DNA of 64,000 nt from Hymenobacter duratus (GTDB lineage Bacteria > Bacteroidota > Bacteroidia > Cytophagales > Hymenobacteraceae), in NCBI RefSeq assembly GCF_014698995.1, contig NZ_JACWZZ010000001.1, positions 1,846,564 through 1,910,563 of the forward strand, written 5' to 3'. Position 1 is the stretch's first letter. Every line of letters begins with the position of its first letter. The notes beneath the pieces were generated by a model. That model made no database searches and was not told the DNA's origin. It saw nothing but the letters and a program-made list of their open reading frames with translations. The position numbers and the translations under genes were made by a program. Shown here piece after piece: positions 34,758-44,494 of the stretch.

Positions 34758-36053
34758 TTGATTCTGCGCTCCTTCTTCTCCCTCGCCCTTTCCCTCCGCC
34801 GTCTGAGCCGGCCAGTAGGCCTGCTTACGGCCGCGCTGTTGCTCGTGCAGGTAGCACAAGCCCAGATACAGCTGCGCGGCACCGTCATCGATAAGGACAC
34901 CCGCGAGACGCTGCCCTTCTCCAGCGTGGTAGTGCGCAACACCACACTTGGCACCACCACCAACGTCGATGGCGAATTCACGCTAAACGTGCCCAAACTG
35001 CCGGTTACGCTGCTGGTATCAGAGTTAGGCCACTTGAAGGATACAATTCGGGTGACCAGCGCCTCGGAGCCGCTGAAGCTGCCCCTGGCTACGGCCGCCG
35101 TAGCACTGCCGGAAGTGAAAGTGGGCAGCTACCCGTTCCAGCTCGTAGACCGTGCCTACCGCCAGATGCAGGCCCACTACGACCAGAAATTCTACGGTAA
35201 GGCCTTCTACCGCCAGCTTACCCGCATCGACAAGCAGCCCACGGAACTGCAGGAAGTGGTCTGGAACGTGAAGTCCAGCAACGCCCGCATCGAGGGCACG
35301 GCCATTGCGCAGGGGCGCTACGCGGCGGTTCCGAGCATGACCAACTTCAGCAACTTCTCGCTCTACACCAAGTCCTACGGCCTCTACGATGCCAATGCTG
35401 ATACTACCAAATCGTTGGCGCTGCTCAGCCCCAACGTGGTGAAAAACTACCTGCTGGAGCTGAAAGGCATTGTGTCGGGCGCCGACAGCACCAAGGGCGG
35501 CATTGCGGAAATCGACTTCGAAACCCGCCCCGAACTGACTAAATACCGCTCTGAGGGCACCATCTGGATTGATATTGACTCCTATAAAGTGGTGCGCTAT
35601 CATATGAAGTCGCCCAATTTCACGGGCTCCACGTCGAACCCCAACCAGAAATTCCGCAACACGCAGCTGGAAATCGAAATGGCTTTCCGCAACGACGACC
35701 CGGCCGTGGCAGTGGCGCCGCTGGAATACATGAAGGTGAATCTGGCCGCCGATCTGGTCAGTGGCAAGCAGGCGACTCCGCTTACGGTCTCGTCGTTTAC
35801 CTTTTTTTACGACACCACCACCAAGCCTACTACCATTCCCTATGCCCGCGTGAGTGTGCAGGACCGGGACCTAGCCGCCATCAAAGCCATCAAGTACGAC
35901 CCCGAATTCTGGGCCAACAACCCCGTTGTGCAGCGCACTCCGGTGGAGGATGAAGTTATTGCCTCGTTTGAAAAGAAAGGCGCGTTCGGTACGATGGTCA
36001 AAAAGCCCGAGCCCAAGGCCGATGTCCGTATCCGCAACGGGCGCATAGAGTAA
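34758..36053 (+). CDS. Secreted protein with carboxypeptidase-D regulatory-like domain
   Basis: 431 residues if the TTG at 34758 is used, giving a signal peptide ILRSFFSLALSLRR.. to VAQAQ. A GTG at 34686, four bases after a -7 box, would add 24 residues and is also possible. The N-terminal domain (IQLRGTVIDKDTRETLPFSSV, TTTNVDGEFTLNVP) is the beta-sandwich seen at the front of SusC and TonB receptors, but no plug or barrel follows. The remainder, with AYRQMQAHYDQKFYGKAFYRQ, is typical of a large uncharacterised Bacteroidota envelope family. Probably periplasmic or surface exposed. Confidence 0.75.
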   Translation: MILRSFFSLALSLRRLSRPVGLLTAALLLVQVAQAQIQLRGTVIDKDTRETLPFSSVVVRNTTLGTTTNVDGEFTLNVPKLPVTLLVSELGHLKDTIRVTSASEPLKLPLATAAVALPEVKVGSYPFQLVDRAYRQMQAHYDQKFYGKAFYRQLTRIDKQPTELQEVVWNVKSSNARIEGTAIAQGRYAAVPSMTNFSNFSLYTKSYGLYDANADTTKSLALLSPNVVKNYLLELKGIVSGADSTKGGIAEIDFETRPELTKYRSEGTIWIDIDSYKVVRYHMKSPNFTGSTSNPNQKFRNTQLEIEMAFRNDDPAVAVAPLEYMKVNLAADLVSGKQATPLTVSSFTFFYDTTTKPTTIPYARVSVQDRDLAAIKAIKYDPEFWANNPVVQRTPVEDEVIASFEKKGAFGTMVKKPEPKADVRIRNGRIE

Positions 36054-36058
36054 ACGTG

Positions 36059-36159
36059 ACCGTCATTCCGAGCGGAGCCGAGGAATCTCGCGTGCTGATG
36101 TTGCGGCAGTATTATTTACCACACTAGCGAGATTCCTCGGCTCCGCTCGGAATGACGGT
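36059..36159. repeat. REP-like long hairpin element, CGTCATTCCGAGCGG type
   Basis: Perfect 33-bp arms (36059-36091 and 36127-36159) separated by 35 bases, starting six bases after the preceding stop codon and lying between convergent genes. Same family as 28323-28436 and 37050-37130. Confidence 0.88.
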
Positions 36160-36166
36160 GTTACAT

Positions 36167-36214
36167 AGCAATAGAAAGGGCCGCCTCAAGTACGAGGCGG
36201 CCCTTTCTATTGCT
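36167..36214. terminator. Bidirectional terminator, perfect 21-bp stem
   Basis: 36167-36187 pairs with 36194-36214 around a 6-base loop; the stem contains GAAAGGGCCGCCTC with flanking T-rich runs. It serves the superoxide dismutase gene and probably the converging gene. Confidence 0.8.
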
Positions 36215-36227
36215 TGTAAAACTACGC

Positions 36228-36977
36228 TTATCCCTTGCGCGACTCGTCGTAGCGGCTGGATACTTCGCCCCAGTTTACCACGCTCCAGAACGCTTTGATG
36301 TAGTCGGGGCGCTTGTTCTGGTGCTTGAGGTAGTAGGCATGCTCCCACACGTCGAGGCCCAGGATAGGCGTGCCCCGCTGTACGCCGGGCAGATCCATCA
36401 ATGGGTTGTCTTGGTTGGGCGTGCTCGTAATCATGAGCTTGTTCGCCTTTTTATCATGAATCAGCCAGGCCCAGCCCGAGCCAAAACGGCCGCTTGCAGC
36501 TTTCGTGAATTCCTCGGTGAACTTCTCGTAGGAGCCGAAATCCTTGTTGATGGCTGCCGCTAAGCCGCTGGTAGGCTGACCGCCACCCTTCGGCGACAGA
36601 ATCTGCCAGAAAAACGAGTGGTTCCAGTGGCCGCCCGCGTTGTTGCGGATGGCGTCGGGCTGTTTGCTGGCCGAGGCCAGCAGCTGAGCCAGGCTCAGCT
36701 TCTCTTCCGGCTTGCCCGCTACGGCCTCATTCAGCTTCGAAACGTAGGTTTTGTGATGCGCATCATGGTGGATTTCCATGGTCTTGGCATCAATATGCGG
36801 CTCCAGCGCATTGAAGGCATAGGGCAGAGCCGGCAGCGTGAAGGGGCCATCGGCCATGGGGGTGGCGCGGGCGTCGCGCAGCAGCTTTTCTTCGTGGGCC
36901 GCCGCCAGCACAGCGGGGCTTACCAGCGCGCCGACCATCGTCAGCAGGCCATTTTTTAGAAAATCTCTCTTAAGCAT
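36228..36977 (-). CDS. Exported Fe/Mn superoxide dismutase
   Basis: 249 residues from ATG 36977. The first 27 residues ([27 protein letters not shown]) form an export signal with a KRDFLK start reminiscent of a Tat signal, so the enzyme is probably periplasmic. SOD features: [25 protein letters not shown] with the first metal histidine, [10 protein letters not shown] with the second, and [19 protein letters not shown] with the Asp and His ligands. It converts superoxide to oxygen and peroxide. Metal preference cannot be assigned confidently from sequence alone. Confidence 0.93.
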   Translation of the reverse strand: MLKRDFLKNGLLTMVGALVSPAVLAAAHEEKLLRDARATPMADGPFTLPALPYAFNALEPHIDAKTMEIHHDAHHKTYVSKLNEAVAGKPEEKLSLAQLLASASKQPDAIRNNAGGHWNHSFFWQILSPKGGGQPTSGLAAAINKDFGSYEKFTEEFTKAASGRFGSGWAWLIHDKKANKLMITSTPNQDNPLMDLPGVQRGTPILGLDVWEHAYYLKHQNKRPDYIKAFWSVVNWGEVSSRYDESRKG

Positions 36978-37049
36978 GGCGGAAAGGATAGAAAGGGTGT
37001 CGGTTGGAGGAGTGTACCCGTACGGCGGGGCTGGGGTTGCAGCTTGTCC

Positions 37050-37130
37050 GTCATTCCGAGTAGCGCGAGGAATCTCGCCAGTATGGTAAAACACTACACT
37101 AGCGAGATTCCTCGCGCTGCTCGGAATGAC
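37050..37130. repeat. REP-like long hairpin element
   Basis: Arms 37050-37078 and 37102-37130 (29 bp, one mismatch) with a 23-base loop, ends GTCATTCCGAG. It lies between the SDR gene end and the superoxide dismutase start, all on the minus strand. Confidence 0.85.
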
Positions 37131-37146
37131 AGGCGACACGCAGCTG

Positions 37147-37863
37147 TTATGGGTTGGTGCTCCACATGCCAGCTTCCTTGATGAAGATGCGGCGGTTGAG
37201 CTTGAGCTGGGCCACCATGAACTCGGCCAGGTCTTCGGGCTGCATCACCTTGTCGGGGTTGCCGTCGGTGAGCTTGTTGCTGATGGCCAGGTCCGTAGCC
37301 ACGGTGCTGGGCGTAAGGGCCGACACGCGGATGTTGTGCTTGCGCACTTCCTGCATCAGCGACTCGGTGAGACCAAGCACGGCAAACTTGGAGGCGCTGT
37401 AGGCGCTGGTGGTAGCCGCGCCACGCTGCCCGGCCGTGCTGGCCACGTTGATGATGTCGCCGGTTTCGCGCGCAATCATGCCCGGCAATACGGCGCGGGT
37501 GGCGTAGTACGTGCCCATCAGGTTCACCTGAATGATGTGCTCCCACTCGGCGGGGTCCATGTCTACGAGCTTGGCAAACGTGCCGATTCCGGCGTTGTTG
37601 ATCAGGATATCAATGGAGCCGAGAGCCTCAGTAGCTTGCGCTACGGCGGCTTCCACGGCGGCGCGGTCGGCAATATCAGCGGCCAGTACCACGGCTTTCA
37701 CGCCCAGGGCTTCTATTTCCTTCGCTACCTCCTGCAACTGCGCTTCAGTGCGGGCCAGCAACGCCACGTTCACGCCTTCCTGTGCCAGGGCCACCGCCAC
37801 TGCCCGCCCGATTCCTTTGCCTGCACCCGTAACAAGGGCGTTTTTACCGGCTATTGATGCCAT
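37147..37863 (-). CDS. Short-chain dehydrogenase/reductase (FabG-like)
   Basis: 238 residues. Classical SDR motifs: TGAGKGIG for cofactor binding, NNAGIG, and the catalytic YSASK with the upstream Ser in NVASTAGQ. Length and layout fit 3-oxoacyl-ACP reductase relatives, but the substrate is not evident and no fatty-acid genes are adjacent. NADP(H) is likely from an Arg after the second strand (LLARTEAQL). Confidence 0.9.
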   Translation of the reverse strand: MASIAGKNALVTGAGKGIGRAVAVALAQEGVNVALLARTEAQLQEVAKEIEALGVKAVVLAADIADRAAVEAAVAQATEALGSIDILINNAGIGTFAKLVDMDPAEWEHIIQVNLMGTYYATRAVLPGMIARETGDIINVASTAGQRGAATTSAYSASKFAVLGLTESLMQEVRKHNIRVSALTPSTVATDLAISNKLTDGNPDKVMQPEDLAEFMVAQLKLNRRIFIKEAGMWSTNP

Positions 37864-38234
37864 TACTTCCAGATTAGATAGTGAGTGAGCTGTCTTAAAC
37901 CGCTAAGACGGCAGGTAGGATAACCTGAAATGTCGGCTCTGGGTTGGCCTGAGCAGACATATTCCTAAGAAGGGAAAAGTTTTTCTAAAAAATATACGCT
38001 GCTTTCTGCTCTTTATAGCAGCGCGGAGATATTATTTAAGTGCAATGTGTGAGGCAGAATGCACCGCATACGAGGTACAAATTTGTTATATGTGTAATTT
38101 TAACAAAAATTGATTTATTTATATAAATAAATATAAAAATATTATATACGGTCTTGTTATGGATACCCTAATGAGCAGTGGCGGCGTACAAGCCGCAAAC
38201 GAGTTCAAAGAAATAAAACTTAAACCACATTCCC
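37864..38234. other. AT-rich intergenic region with a 20-bp palindrome
   Basis: No gene is visible in 371 bases. From about 37975 to 38160 the sequence is strikingly AT-rich for this genome and contains a perfect palindrome at 38113-38132 (ATTTATTTAT and its complement). A smaller stem CGCTGCT/AGCAGCG lies near 38008-38034. The region is likely to hold the promoter of the T9SS-sorted protein gene at 38235, though no exact -7 box is present. Confidence 0.55.
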
Positions 38235-39506
38235 ATGAAAGCCTACCTACTTTCTTTTGTTATACTTTTTCTGTTTGGCTTCGGCGCATCTTCGCGGGTG
38301 CTGGCCCAGACAACTTACGTCTCTCGCCCCGGCGGTGGCGCCTGGAGTAACCCCAACACTTGGCTTGTAGATGGAATAGCAGGTGTCTCGGCTCCAGCAA
38401 TGAATTCTACCACCCGCCAAAGAGAAACGAACAACATTATCGTCATCAACTCGGCCGTAGTTCTCGACCAGGATTATTCGATTGAAGGAGGCAACGGCCT
38501 CCTGACGGTAAATGCTGGTGGTTCACTCATCGAGGACAGAGCCGGCCGCCGGCTGAGTTTCGGAAGCCAGCAGGGCAACGACAAGCTGCGTCTCGTCCTG
38601 AACGGGACTCTGCAGGTAACGTCGTTGAGTTTCTACAAAGCTGACGCTGAAATCAATGCCTCGTTGCGCACCAGCTGCAACATATCGGTAGCCAACCAGT
38701 CGACGCTGGAAGTGAACGGCAGCGTGACAATTGAAGGAAATCTGATTGTCCGCCAAGGCAACCCTACCATTGAAGGTACCGGCCAGGTGAACATCAGCGG
38801 CTGCGTACTTACCAACAACAATGGTTCGCTCAACGGTCTTTTTGGCCCTAACATCAGTGTATGTGTGCAGGGCACGGCCAATGCTTGTGACACGGAAGGC
38901 CTCAGCTGCAACCCCAATATTGCCCAGTATATCACGATTGATGGCTGCCGGGCGCCGCTGCCGGTGGAGCTGCGCAGCTTTTCGGCCCGCAACACGGGCG
39001 GTACAGTACAGATAGTCTGGACCACGGCTACCGAGAAGAACTCGGATAGTTTCTTGATAGAGCGGGCAGGCGAAAGCAAGGAGTTTGTACCGGTAACGTC
39101 CGTTGCTGCCGCGGGCTCGTCGCAAACGCTTCGCTCCTATTCGGCCATTGACCGCAAGCCCCTGGCCGGCAACAATTACTACCGTCTCAAGCAAATTGAC
39201 AAAGACGGCACCTTCGCTTATTCGCCGGTGGTGAATGTTCTACTGGCTGGTATCGATAAGCAGGACCTGAACGCCTACGGCACTAGCAGCCGCCTGAACA
39301 TCCAGGTAAATACGCCAGCCGTGTGCCAAATGCTCCGTGTGATGGATAGCATGGGCCGGGTCGTGTACACCGAAAATATGCCTACCAGCACCACTGGAGT
39401 TGTGAGCCGCGAGGTGCCTTTGAGCAGCACTGGTTCAGGCGTCTATATTGTGCAGGCAATAACGAACCAAGGCACTATCAGCCGCAAGTTTATGCTGGCC
39501 GAATAG
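38235..39506 (+). CDS. Secreted T9SS-sorted surface protein
   Basis: 423 residues. Signal peptide to about 25 (SSRVLAQ). The front part is a repetitive beta-helix-like region (LTVNAGGSLIEDRAG, TLEVNGSVTIEGNLIV) that starts with GGGAWSNPNTW, typical of G8-like adhesin repeats. From about 235 comes PLPVELRSFSARN..VQIVWTTATEKNSDSFLIER, the common penultimate domain of Cytophagales T9SS cargo, and the protein ends in a sorting domain finishing RKFMLAE. Likely a surface or matrix protein. A strong terminator follows. Confidence 0.85.
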   Translation: MKAYLLSFVILFLFGFGASSRVLAQTTYVSRPGGGAWSNPNTWLVDGIAGVSAPAMNSTTRQRETNNIIVINSAVVLDQDYSIEGGNGLLTVNAGGSLIEDRAGRRLSFGSQQGNDKLRLVLNGTLQVTSLSFYKADAEINASLRTSCNISVANQSTLEVNGSVTIEGNLIVRQGNPTIEGTGQVNISGCVLTNNNGSLNGLFGPNISVCVQGTANACDTEGLSCNPNIAQYITIDGCRAPLPVELRSFSARNTGGTVQIVWTTATEKNSDSFLIERAGESKEFVPVTSVAAAGSSQTLRSYSAIDRKPLAGNNYYRLKQIDKDGTFAYSPVVNVLLAGIDKQDLNAYGTSSRLNIQVNTPAVCQMLRVMDSMGRVVYTENMPTSTTGVVSREVPLSSTGSGVYIVQAITNQGTISRKFMLAE

Positions 39507-39540
39507 CCCAAAGCGGTAAGCCACGTCGCACTTTACACGG

Positions 39541-39571
39541 AAGCCCCCGAAGATTTTCTTCGGGGGCTTTT
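39541..39571 (+). terminator. Intrinsic terminator after the T9SS-sorted protein gene
   Basis: Perfect 13-bp stem AAGCCCCCGAAGA (39541-39553) with 39557-39569, 3-base loop and a run of T. Confidence 0.88.
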
Positions 39572-39641
39572 TGTGTCTGGCAGCCAGCGCCCCGCGAAAC
39601 CTCTTATCTTGCCCGGTACCAACCTTACTCCCGCTTTCCGC

Positions 39642-41489
39642 ATGAAAAATATCGTCCTGACAGGCTTGCTGGCCGGAATGCTGCTTGGCGGCTGCAACCA
39701 GCAGAAGCCGAAAACAGGGGACACTACAGCTCCCACCAGCCTCGCCGACGTGAAAGAAATCAACCAGTTGTTTGAACTGTATTGGGAAGAAAACGCCAAG
39801 CTCTTTCCGCTCGATGCTACCACGCAAGGCGACAACCGCTACAACGACCAGCTGCCGAACGACGGTACCAAAGCTTTCCGGCAGAATCTGACGGCCTTCT
39901 ACCAGAAATATCTGGATGGCCTGAAGAAGTTTGACCGCGCTACGCTGGCCGACAACGACAAAATCAGCTACGATATTTTCCAGTACGACCTCGAAACCAA
40001 GCTGGAAGGACTGAAGCTAAACACCTGGATGATACCTTTCCAGCAGTTCTGGGGGCTGCCCATCACGATGGGGCAATACGGCTCGGGTGAGGGCATGCAG
40101 CCCTTCAAAACTGCCAAGGACTACGACAACTGGCTGGGCCGCGTGCGCGGCTTCTCGGTGTGGGCCGATACGGCCATCAGCAATTTTCGGCAGGGCATGA
40201 AGGCTGGCGTGGTGCTGCCCAAAACGCTGGTCACGAAGATGATTCCGCAGATGCGCGACCTGCAAGTGACAGATCCTACTAAGAGCCTGTTCTACGGTCC
40301 CATCAACAAGATGCCCGCCGATATTTCGGCCGCTGACAAGCAGCGTATTACGGCTGCTTACAAGAAGGCCATCATGGAGGAACTGGTGCCTACATACAGG
40401 AAGCTCGGCGACTTCCTGGAGAAGGAGTATGCGCCTAAAGCACGCCCCAGCACCGGCATTTCGGCGGTGCCCGGCGGCCCCGACATCTACCGCTACTACG
40501 TGAAGAGCTGGACCACCACCGACAAAACGCCGGAGGAAATCTATGAAACCGGCGTGAAGGAAGTGGCCCGCATCCGGGGTGAAATGGAGAAGGTAAAAGC
40601 ACAGGTAGGCTTCCAAGGCGACCTGCCGGCCTTCTTCGCCTCGCTGAAAACCGACCCTAAGCTGATGCCTTACAAGATGCCGGAAGATGTGCTGAACGCT
40701 TTCCGCGGTATCCAGGCCAAAATCACCCCAAACCTGCCCAAGCTATTTGGGCGCACCCCCAAAACGCCGTTCGAAATCCGGCAGACCGAAGCCTTCCGTG
40801 CTGCCTCTGCCTCCGCCGAGTACAACCAAGGCTCCCCGGATGGCTCGCGGCCCGGCATTTTCTATATTCCGATTGTAGATGCCACGAAATTCAACACGAC
40901 GTCGGGGATGGAGTCGCTGTTTCTGCACGAAGCTATTCCCGGACACCACTACCAGATTTCGCTGCAGCAGGAAAACACCGACTTGCCTAAGTTCCGCCGC
41001 TTTGCGTGGTATGGGGCCATAGGCGAAGGCTGGGCGCTCTACACTGAAAGTCTGGGCAAAGAGCTGGGCCTCTACACCGACCCGTACCAGTATATGGGCG
41101 CCCTCGGCGACGAAATGCACCGCGCTGTACGCCTGGTAGTGGACGTGGCCATGCACACCAAAAATATGACCCGCGAGCAGGCTATCAAGTACATGATGAG
41201 CAACGAAGCCATTAGCGAAGAAGGTGCTACTGCCGAAATTGAACGGTATATGGCCATTCCTGGCCAAGCACTGTCTTACAAGATAGGAGCGCTCAAAATC
41301 CGAGAGATGCGCGAGAAATACGCCAAGCAGCTCGGCAGCAAGCCAAATGCGCTGCGGGAAAAATATGCCGGCCAGAATAAGGAGCATTTCCGACTCCCAC
41401 AGTTTCATGACGAGCTGTTGAAGGACGGTGTGATGCCACTGGCCGTGCTGGAGCGCAAAATGGACAACTGGGCTTCTCGCCATCGGTAG
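39642..41489 (+). CDS. DUF885-family lipoprotein, predicted zinc metallopeptidase
   Basis: 615 residues from ATG 39642 (MKNIVLTGLLAGMLLGGC, lipobox Cys18). The DUF885 domain fills the rest; conserved elements include LFLHEAIPGHHYQIS, an HExxxGHH metal-binding motif, and EGWALYTESLGKELG. Members resemble M32-like or other zinc peptidases and are predicted to be secreted carboxypeptidases or dipeptidases. Attached to a membrane by its lipid. Its neighbour at 41734 is also a secreted peptidase. Confidence 0.88.
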   Translation: MKNIVLTGLLAGMLLGGCNQQKPKTGDTTAPTSLADVKEINQLFELYWEENAKLFPLDATTQGDNRYNDQLPNDGTKAFRQNLTAFYQKYLDGLKKFDRATLADNDKISYDIFQYDLETKLEGLKLNTWMIPFQQFWGLPITMGQYGSGEGMQPFKTAKDYDNWLGRVRGFSVWADTAISNFRQGMKAGVVLPKTLVTKMIPQMRDLQVTDPTKSLFYGPINKMPADISAADKQRITAAYKKAIMEELVPTYRKLGDFLEKEYAPKARPSTGISAVPGGPDIYRYYVKSWTTTDKTPEEIYETGVKEVARIRGEMEKVKAQVGFQGDLPAFFASLKTDPKLMPYKMPEDVLNAFRGIQAKITPNLPKLFGRTPKTPFEIRQTEAFRAASASAEYNQGSPDGSRPGIFYIPIVDATKFNTTSGMESLFLHEAIPGHHYQISLQQENTDLPKFRRFAWYGAIGEGWALYTESLGKELGLYTDPYQYMGALGDEMHRAVRLVVDVAMHTKNMTREQAIKYMMSNEAISEEGATAEIERYMAIPGQALSYKIGALKIREMREKYAKQLGSKPNALREKYAGQNKEHFRLPQFHDELLKDGVMPLAVLERKMDNWASRHR

Positions 41490-41508
41490 AGGCCCTGCAT
41501 GCCGCTTG

Positions 41509-41551
41509 CACTGCCCGCTTCAGTTCTGGTTTCCGGATGAGGCGGGCAGTG
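41509..41551 (+). terminator. Terminator-like stem after the DUF885 gene
   Basis: CACTGCCCGC (41509-41518) pairs with GCGGGCAGTG (41542-41551) across a 23-base loop; no strong U run. Confidence 0.45.
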
Positions 41552-41701
41552 TTCTGTTGGAGCCACTTGGCTGGCGTATTCGCATCTGTTGGATAGGAGG
41601 TGCGTGCGTACCGGATTCAGCACCTTCTCGTGCGACAGGCTGACTGTGACACAGGTGGTTATTGCGTCGTGAGGTGGTGTTTTTTGGGACATGAAAAAGG
41701 G

Positions 41702-41709
41702 TAGCTTTG
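41702..41709 (+). promoter_or_regulatory. -7 box TAGCTTTG before the S9 peptidase gene
   Basis: Exact TAnnTTTG, 24 bases before ATG 41734; a TTTG at 41683-41686 is nearer than usual for a -33 element (15 bases). Confidence 0.45.
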
Positions 41710-41733
41710 ATTGTTCAGGAACTCTATCTTTTC

Positions 41734-43686
41734 ATGATGAGAAAACAACTACTACTCGCAGGGCTGCTGGCTGTTGCATACAGCGGAGACGCTCAAAATC
41801 AAGAAGCTACGCAGGAAATCGGTAATCTGGTGGTGCGCAATATCCCGGCTCTGCCCGCCGATCTGATGGAGCGCGTCGACCAGTACCAGAACGTGCGCGG
41901 CGCCACAGTGGCCGACTGGGACCGGGAAGGCAAAGGTCTGTTCATCTCCACTCGTTTCGCCGAGGTGCCCCAGATCCACCATGTGGCGGCACCCGGCGCC
42001 GACCGACGCCAGATTACGTTCTATAAAGAGCCGCTGGCCGCTGCTGCCGTAGCGCCCGACAAAAAGCAAAACGGCTTCGTTTTCAGCCGCGACAATGGTG
42101 GCAATGAGAACTACCAGATCTACTTCTTCGACCTGAGTACGGGCCGCGCCCGGCTGCTGACGGATGGCAAAAGCCGCAACCAGTTTCAGGGCTGGAACCG
42201 GGCCGGGTCGCAGCTGGCGTACATGAGCAACCAGCGCAACGGTGCCGACCTCGACCTGTATCTGCTCAACTTCCAGCCCGAGGCCAAGCCCACCCTGCTT
42301 ACGGAGCTGAAGGGTGGGGGCTGGGGCGTGTCGGCCTGGTCGGATGATGGAAAGCAGATGATTCTCAGTAACTACAAATCCATCAACGAAGCCGAGCTCT
42401 ACCGCTTCGATGTGGCCAGCCGCAAGCTGGAGCGGCTGTTTGCCACGGCTGGCCCCGTGAGCTATAGCGGCGCGGAATTTACCAAAGATGGCAAAGGGCT
42501 GTTTCTTGTTTCTGACGAAGGCACCGAGTTCCAGACCCTGCGCTACGTGGATCTGGCAAGCAAGCAGCAAGCTCCGCTCACGGCACCCATCCCCTGGGAC
42601 GTGCAAGGCATGGACCTGAGCAAGGACGGCACAAAGCTCGTGTTTGCCACGAACGAGGATGGCTACTCGAAGCTCTATATGCTTGATACCAAAACCCGCA
42701 AGTATCAGCCCGTTGCCAACGTGCCGAAAGGCGTGATCAGCAACTTCCGCCTCAACGACGACAGCCGCCGCTTGGCCCTGAGCGTATCGACGCCCACCGC
42801 CAGCAGCGACGTGTATGTAGCCGACCTGACCACCAAGACCCTGACGCGCTGGACCACCAGTGAGCTGGGGGGCCTGAACTCGGCGAACTTCGTGGAGCCC
42901 AGCCTGATTCAGTATTCCACCTTCGACCAAGTAGACGGGCAGGCGCGCCTGATACCGGCTTTCCTGTATAAGCCCAAAAACGCGACGGGCAAAACGCCGG
43001 TGCTCATCAGCATTCATGGCGGGCCCGAAGGCCAGTCGCTGCCGACGTTCAGCCCGCTGATTAATCTGCTGGTGAATGAGCTGGGTATTGCGGTGGTGGT
43101 GCCCAACGTGCGCGGTTCCAGCGGCTACGGCAAGACCTACCTCAAGCTAGATAACGGGGCCAAGCGCGAAGAATCGGTGAAAGATATTGGCGCGCTGCTG
43201 GAATGGATTGGCCGCCAGCCTGATCTGGATCCGGGCAGAGTGGCGGTGTACGGCGGCTCTTACGGCGGTTACATGAGCCTGGCCACCATGACCAACTACA
43301 ACGACCAGATGCGCTGCGGTATTGACCTGTTCGGCATCAGCAACTTCACCACTTTCCTCAAAAACACCAGTCCTTACCGTGCCGACCTGCGCCGCGCCGA
43401 GTACGGCGACGAGCGGGACCCGGCCATGCAGGCCATATTTGCGCAGATTTCGCCCATCAGCAAAATCAAGAATATCACGAAGCCTATGCTGGTGTATCAG
43501 GGCAAAAACGACCCGCGCGTGCCACTTTCCGAATCGGAGCAGATGGTAGCTGGTTTGCAGCAGCAGGGCACATCTGTGTGGTACATCATGGCGAAGGACG
43601 AAGGCCACAGCCTTGCCAAAAAAGCCAACCGCGACTACACCTACGGGGCCATGCTGCTGTTTCTGCGCAACAATTTGCTGAAATAG
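41734..43686 (+). CDS. Secreted S9-family (prolyl oligopeptidase-like) peptidase
   Basis: 650 residues from ATG 41734 (the next codon but one, 41737, is also ATG). Signal peptide to about residue 20. A beta-propeller of WD40-like strands (FVFSRDNGGNENYQIYFFDLSTG, QLAYMSNQRN, LFLVSDEGTEFQ) covers the first two thirds. The C-terminal alpha/beta-hydrolase has HGGPEGQ, GSSGYGKTYL, the nucleophile in GGSYGGYMSL, acid in GKNDPRVP and histidine in KDEGHSL. S9 peptidases cut short peptides, often after proline or by acylaminoacyl specificity. Together with the DUF885 protein it suggests extracytoplasmic peptide degradation. Confidence 0.93.
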   Translation: MMRKQLLLAGLLAVAYSGDAQNQEATQEIGNLVVRNIPALPADLMERVDQYQNVRGATVADWDREGKGLFISTRFAEVPQIHHVAAPGADRRQITFYKEPLAAAAVAPDKKQNGFVFSRDNGGNENYQIYFFDLSTGRARLLTDGKSRNQFQGWNRAGSQLAYMSNQRNGADLDLYLLNFQPEAKPTLLTELKGGGWGVSAWSDDGKQMILSNYKSINEAELYRFDVASRKLERLFATAGPVSYSGAEFTKDGKGLFLVSDEGTEFQTLRYVDLASKQQAPLTAPIPWDVQGMDLSKDGTKLVFATNEDGYSKLYMLDTKTRKYQPVANVPKGVISNFRLNDDSRRLALSVSTPTASSDVYVADLTTKTLTRWTTSELGGLNSANFVEPSLIQYSTFDQVDGQARLIPAFLYKPKNATGKTPVLISIHGGPEGQSLPTFSPLINLLVNELGIAVVVPNVRGSSGYGKTYLKLDNGAKREESVKDIGALLEWIGRQPDLDPGRVAVYGGSYGGYMSLATMTNYNDQMRCGIDLFGISNFTTFLKNTSPYRADLRRAEYGDERDPAMQAIFAQISPISKIKNITKPMLVYQGKNDPRVPLSESEQMVAGLQQQGTSVWYIMAKDEGHSLAKKANRDYTYGAMLLFLRNNLLK

Positions 43687-43706
43687 GGCTTAGCCTACAG
43701 AAGTAT

Positions 43707-43745
43707 CACGGCCGGCCGGCGCGCATGATGCGCCGGCCGGCCGTG
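43707..43745. terminator. Very GC-rich stem after the S9 peptidase gene
   Basis: Perfect 16-bp stem (43707-43722 with 43730-43745) built of GGCC repeats, 7-base loop, 20 bases after the stop. Confidence 0.7.
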
Positions 43746-43776
43746 GCGTTTATCAATCCACTCTCCGTACGCCAGT

Positions 43777-44409
43777 ATGCGCCATATTACGCCCACCGAC
43801 CTGCAGGCCTTTGAAAAGGTGTTTCGTCTCAACCTGATAAACGCCCTACCCGGCTACAAACCTGCCAACCTTATCGGGACGGCTGATGCCGACGGTGCTA
43901 CCAACCTGGCTATTTTCAGCTCCGTGCTGCATCTGGGCTCGGCGCCGGCGGTGCTGGGCATCGTCACGCGGCCTACCACGGTGCCGCGCCACACCTACCA
44001 GAATCTGAAAGCCACCGGCTGCTTCACCATCAACCATGTGCACGCCGGTTTCGTGGCGCAGGCTCACTACACCTCCGCCGACTTCCCGGCCGGCGAGTCG
44101 GAGTTTGTCGCGTGCGGCTTCACCCCGGTCTGGCGCGACGATTTTCCGGCCCCTTACGTAGCCGAAAGCCAGATCGGCATTGGGCTGCGGCTGCAGGAAG
44201 AGCTACCGATTCATAATGGCACCGTGCTGCTGGTAGGCAGCGTAGAACATATCTATCTGCCGGATACTGTGTTGCTGGCCGACGGTACACTCGACCTGGC
44301 GGCCGTCGAGGACGTAAGTATTTCGGGGCTTGATACCTATTTCCGGGCCCAGCCAGTGGGAGCCTTTGCCTATGCCCGGCCGGGGCAGGGGCCGCAGCCC
44401 AAGCCATAG
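43777..44409 (+). CDS. Flavin reductase-like FMN-binding protein
   Basis: 210 residues. Matches the flavoredoxin/flavin-reductase split-barrel family: KPANLIGTADADGATNLAIFSSVLHLGSAPAVLGIV near the front, HTYQNLKATGCFTINHV, and ADFPAGESEF. Family members bind FMN and reduce flavins or small substrates with NAD(P)H or another donor. Cytoplasmic. No clear partner gene; a separate transcription unit is likely. Confidence 0.85.
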   Translation: MRHITPTDLQAFEKVFRLNLINALPGYKPANLIGTADADGATNLAIFSSVLHLGSAPAVLGIVTRPTTVPRHTYQNLKATGCFTINHVHAGFVAQAHYTSADFPAGESEFVACGFTPVWRDDFPAPYVAESQIGIGLRLQEELPIHNGTVLLVGSVEHIYLPDTVLLADGTLDLAAVEDVSISGLDTYFRAQPVGAFAYARPGQGPQPKP

Positions 44410-44494
44410 CTGCGGCAGAGTGGTAGCCCGCATAGCCACGATACCGCGTGGGCCGTTTAAGCCAACTACCTTCCTCATCTGACTACCTGAAATC

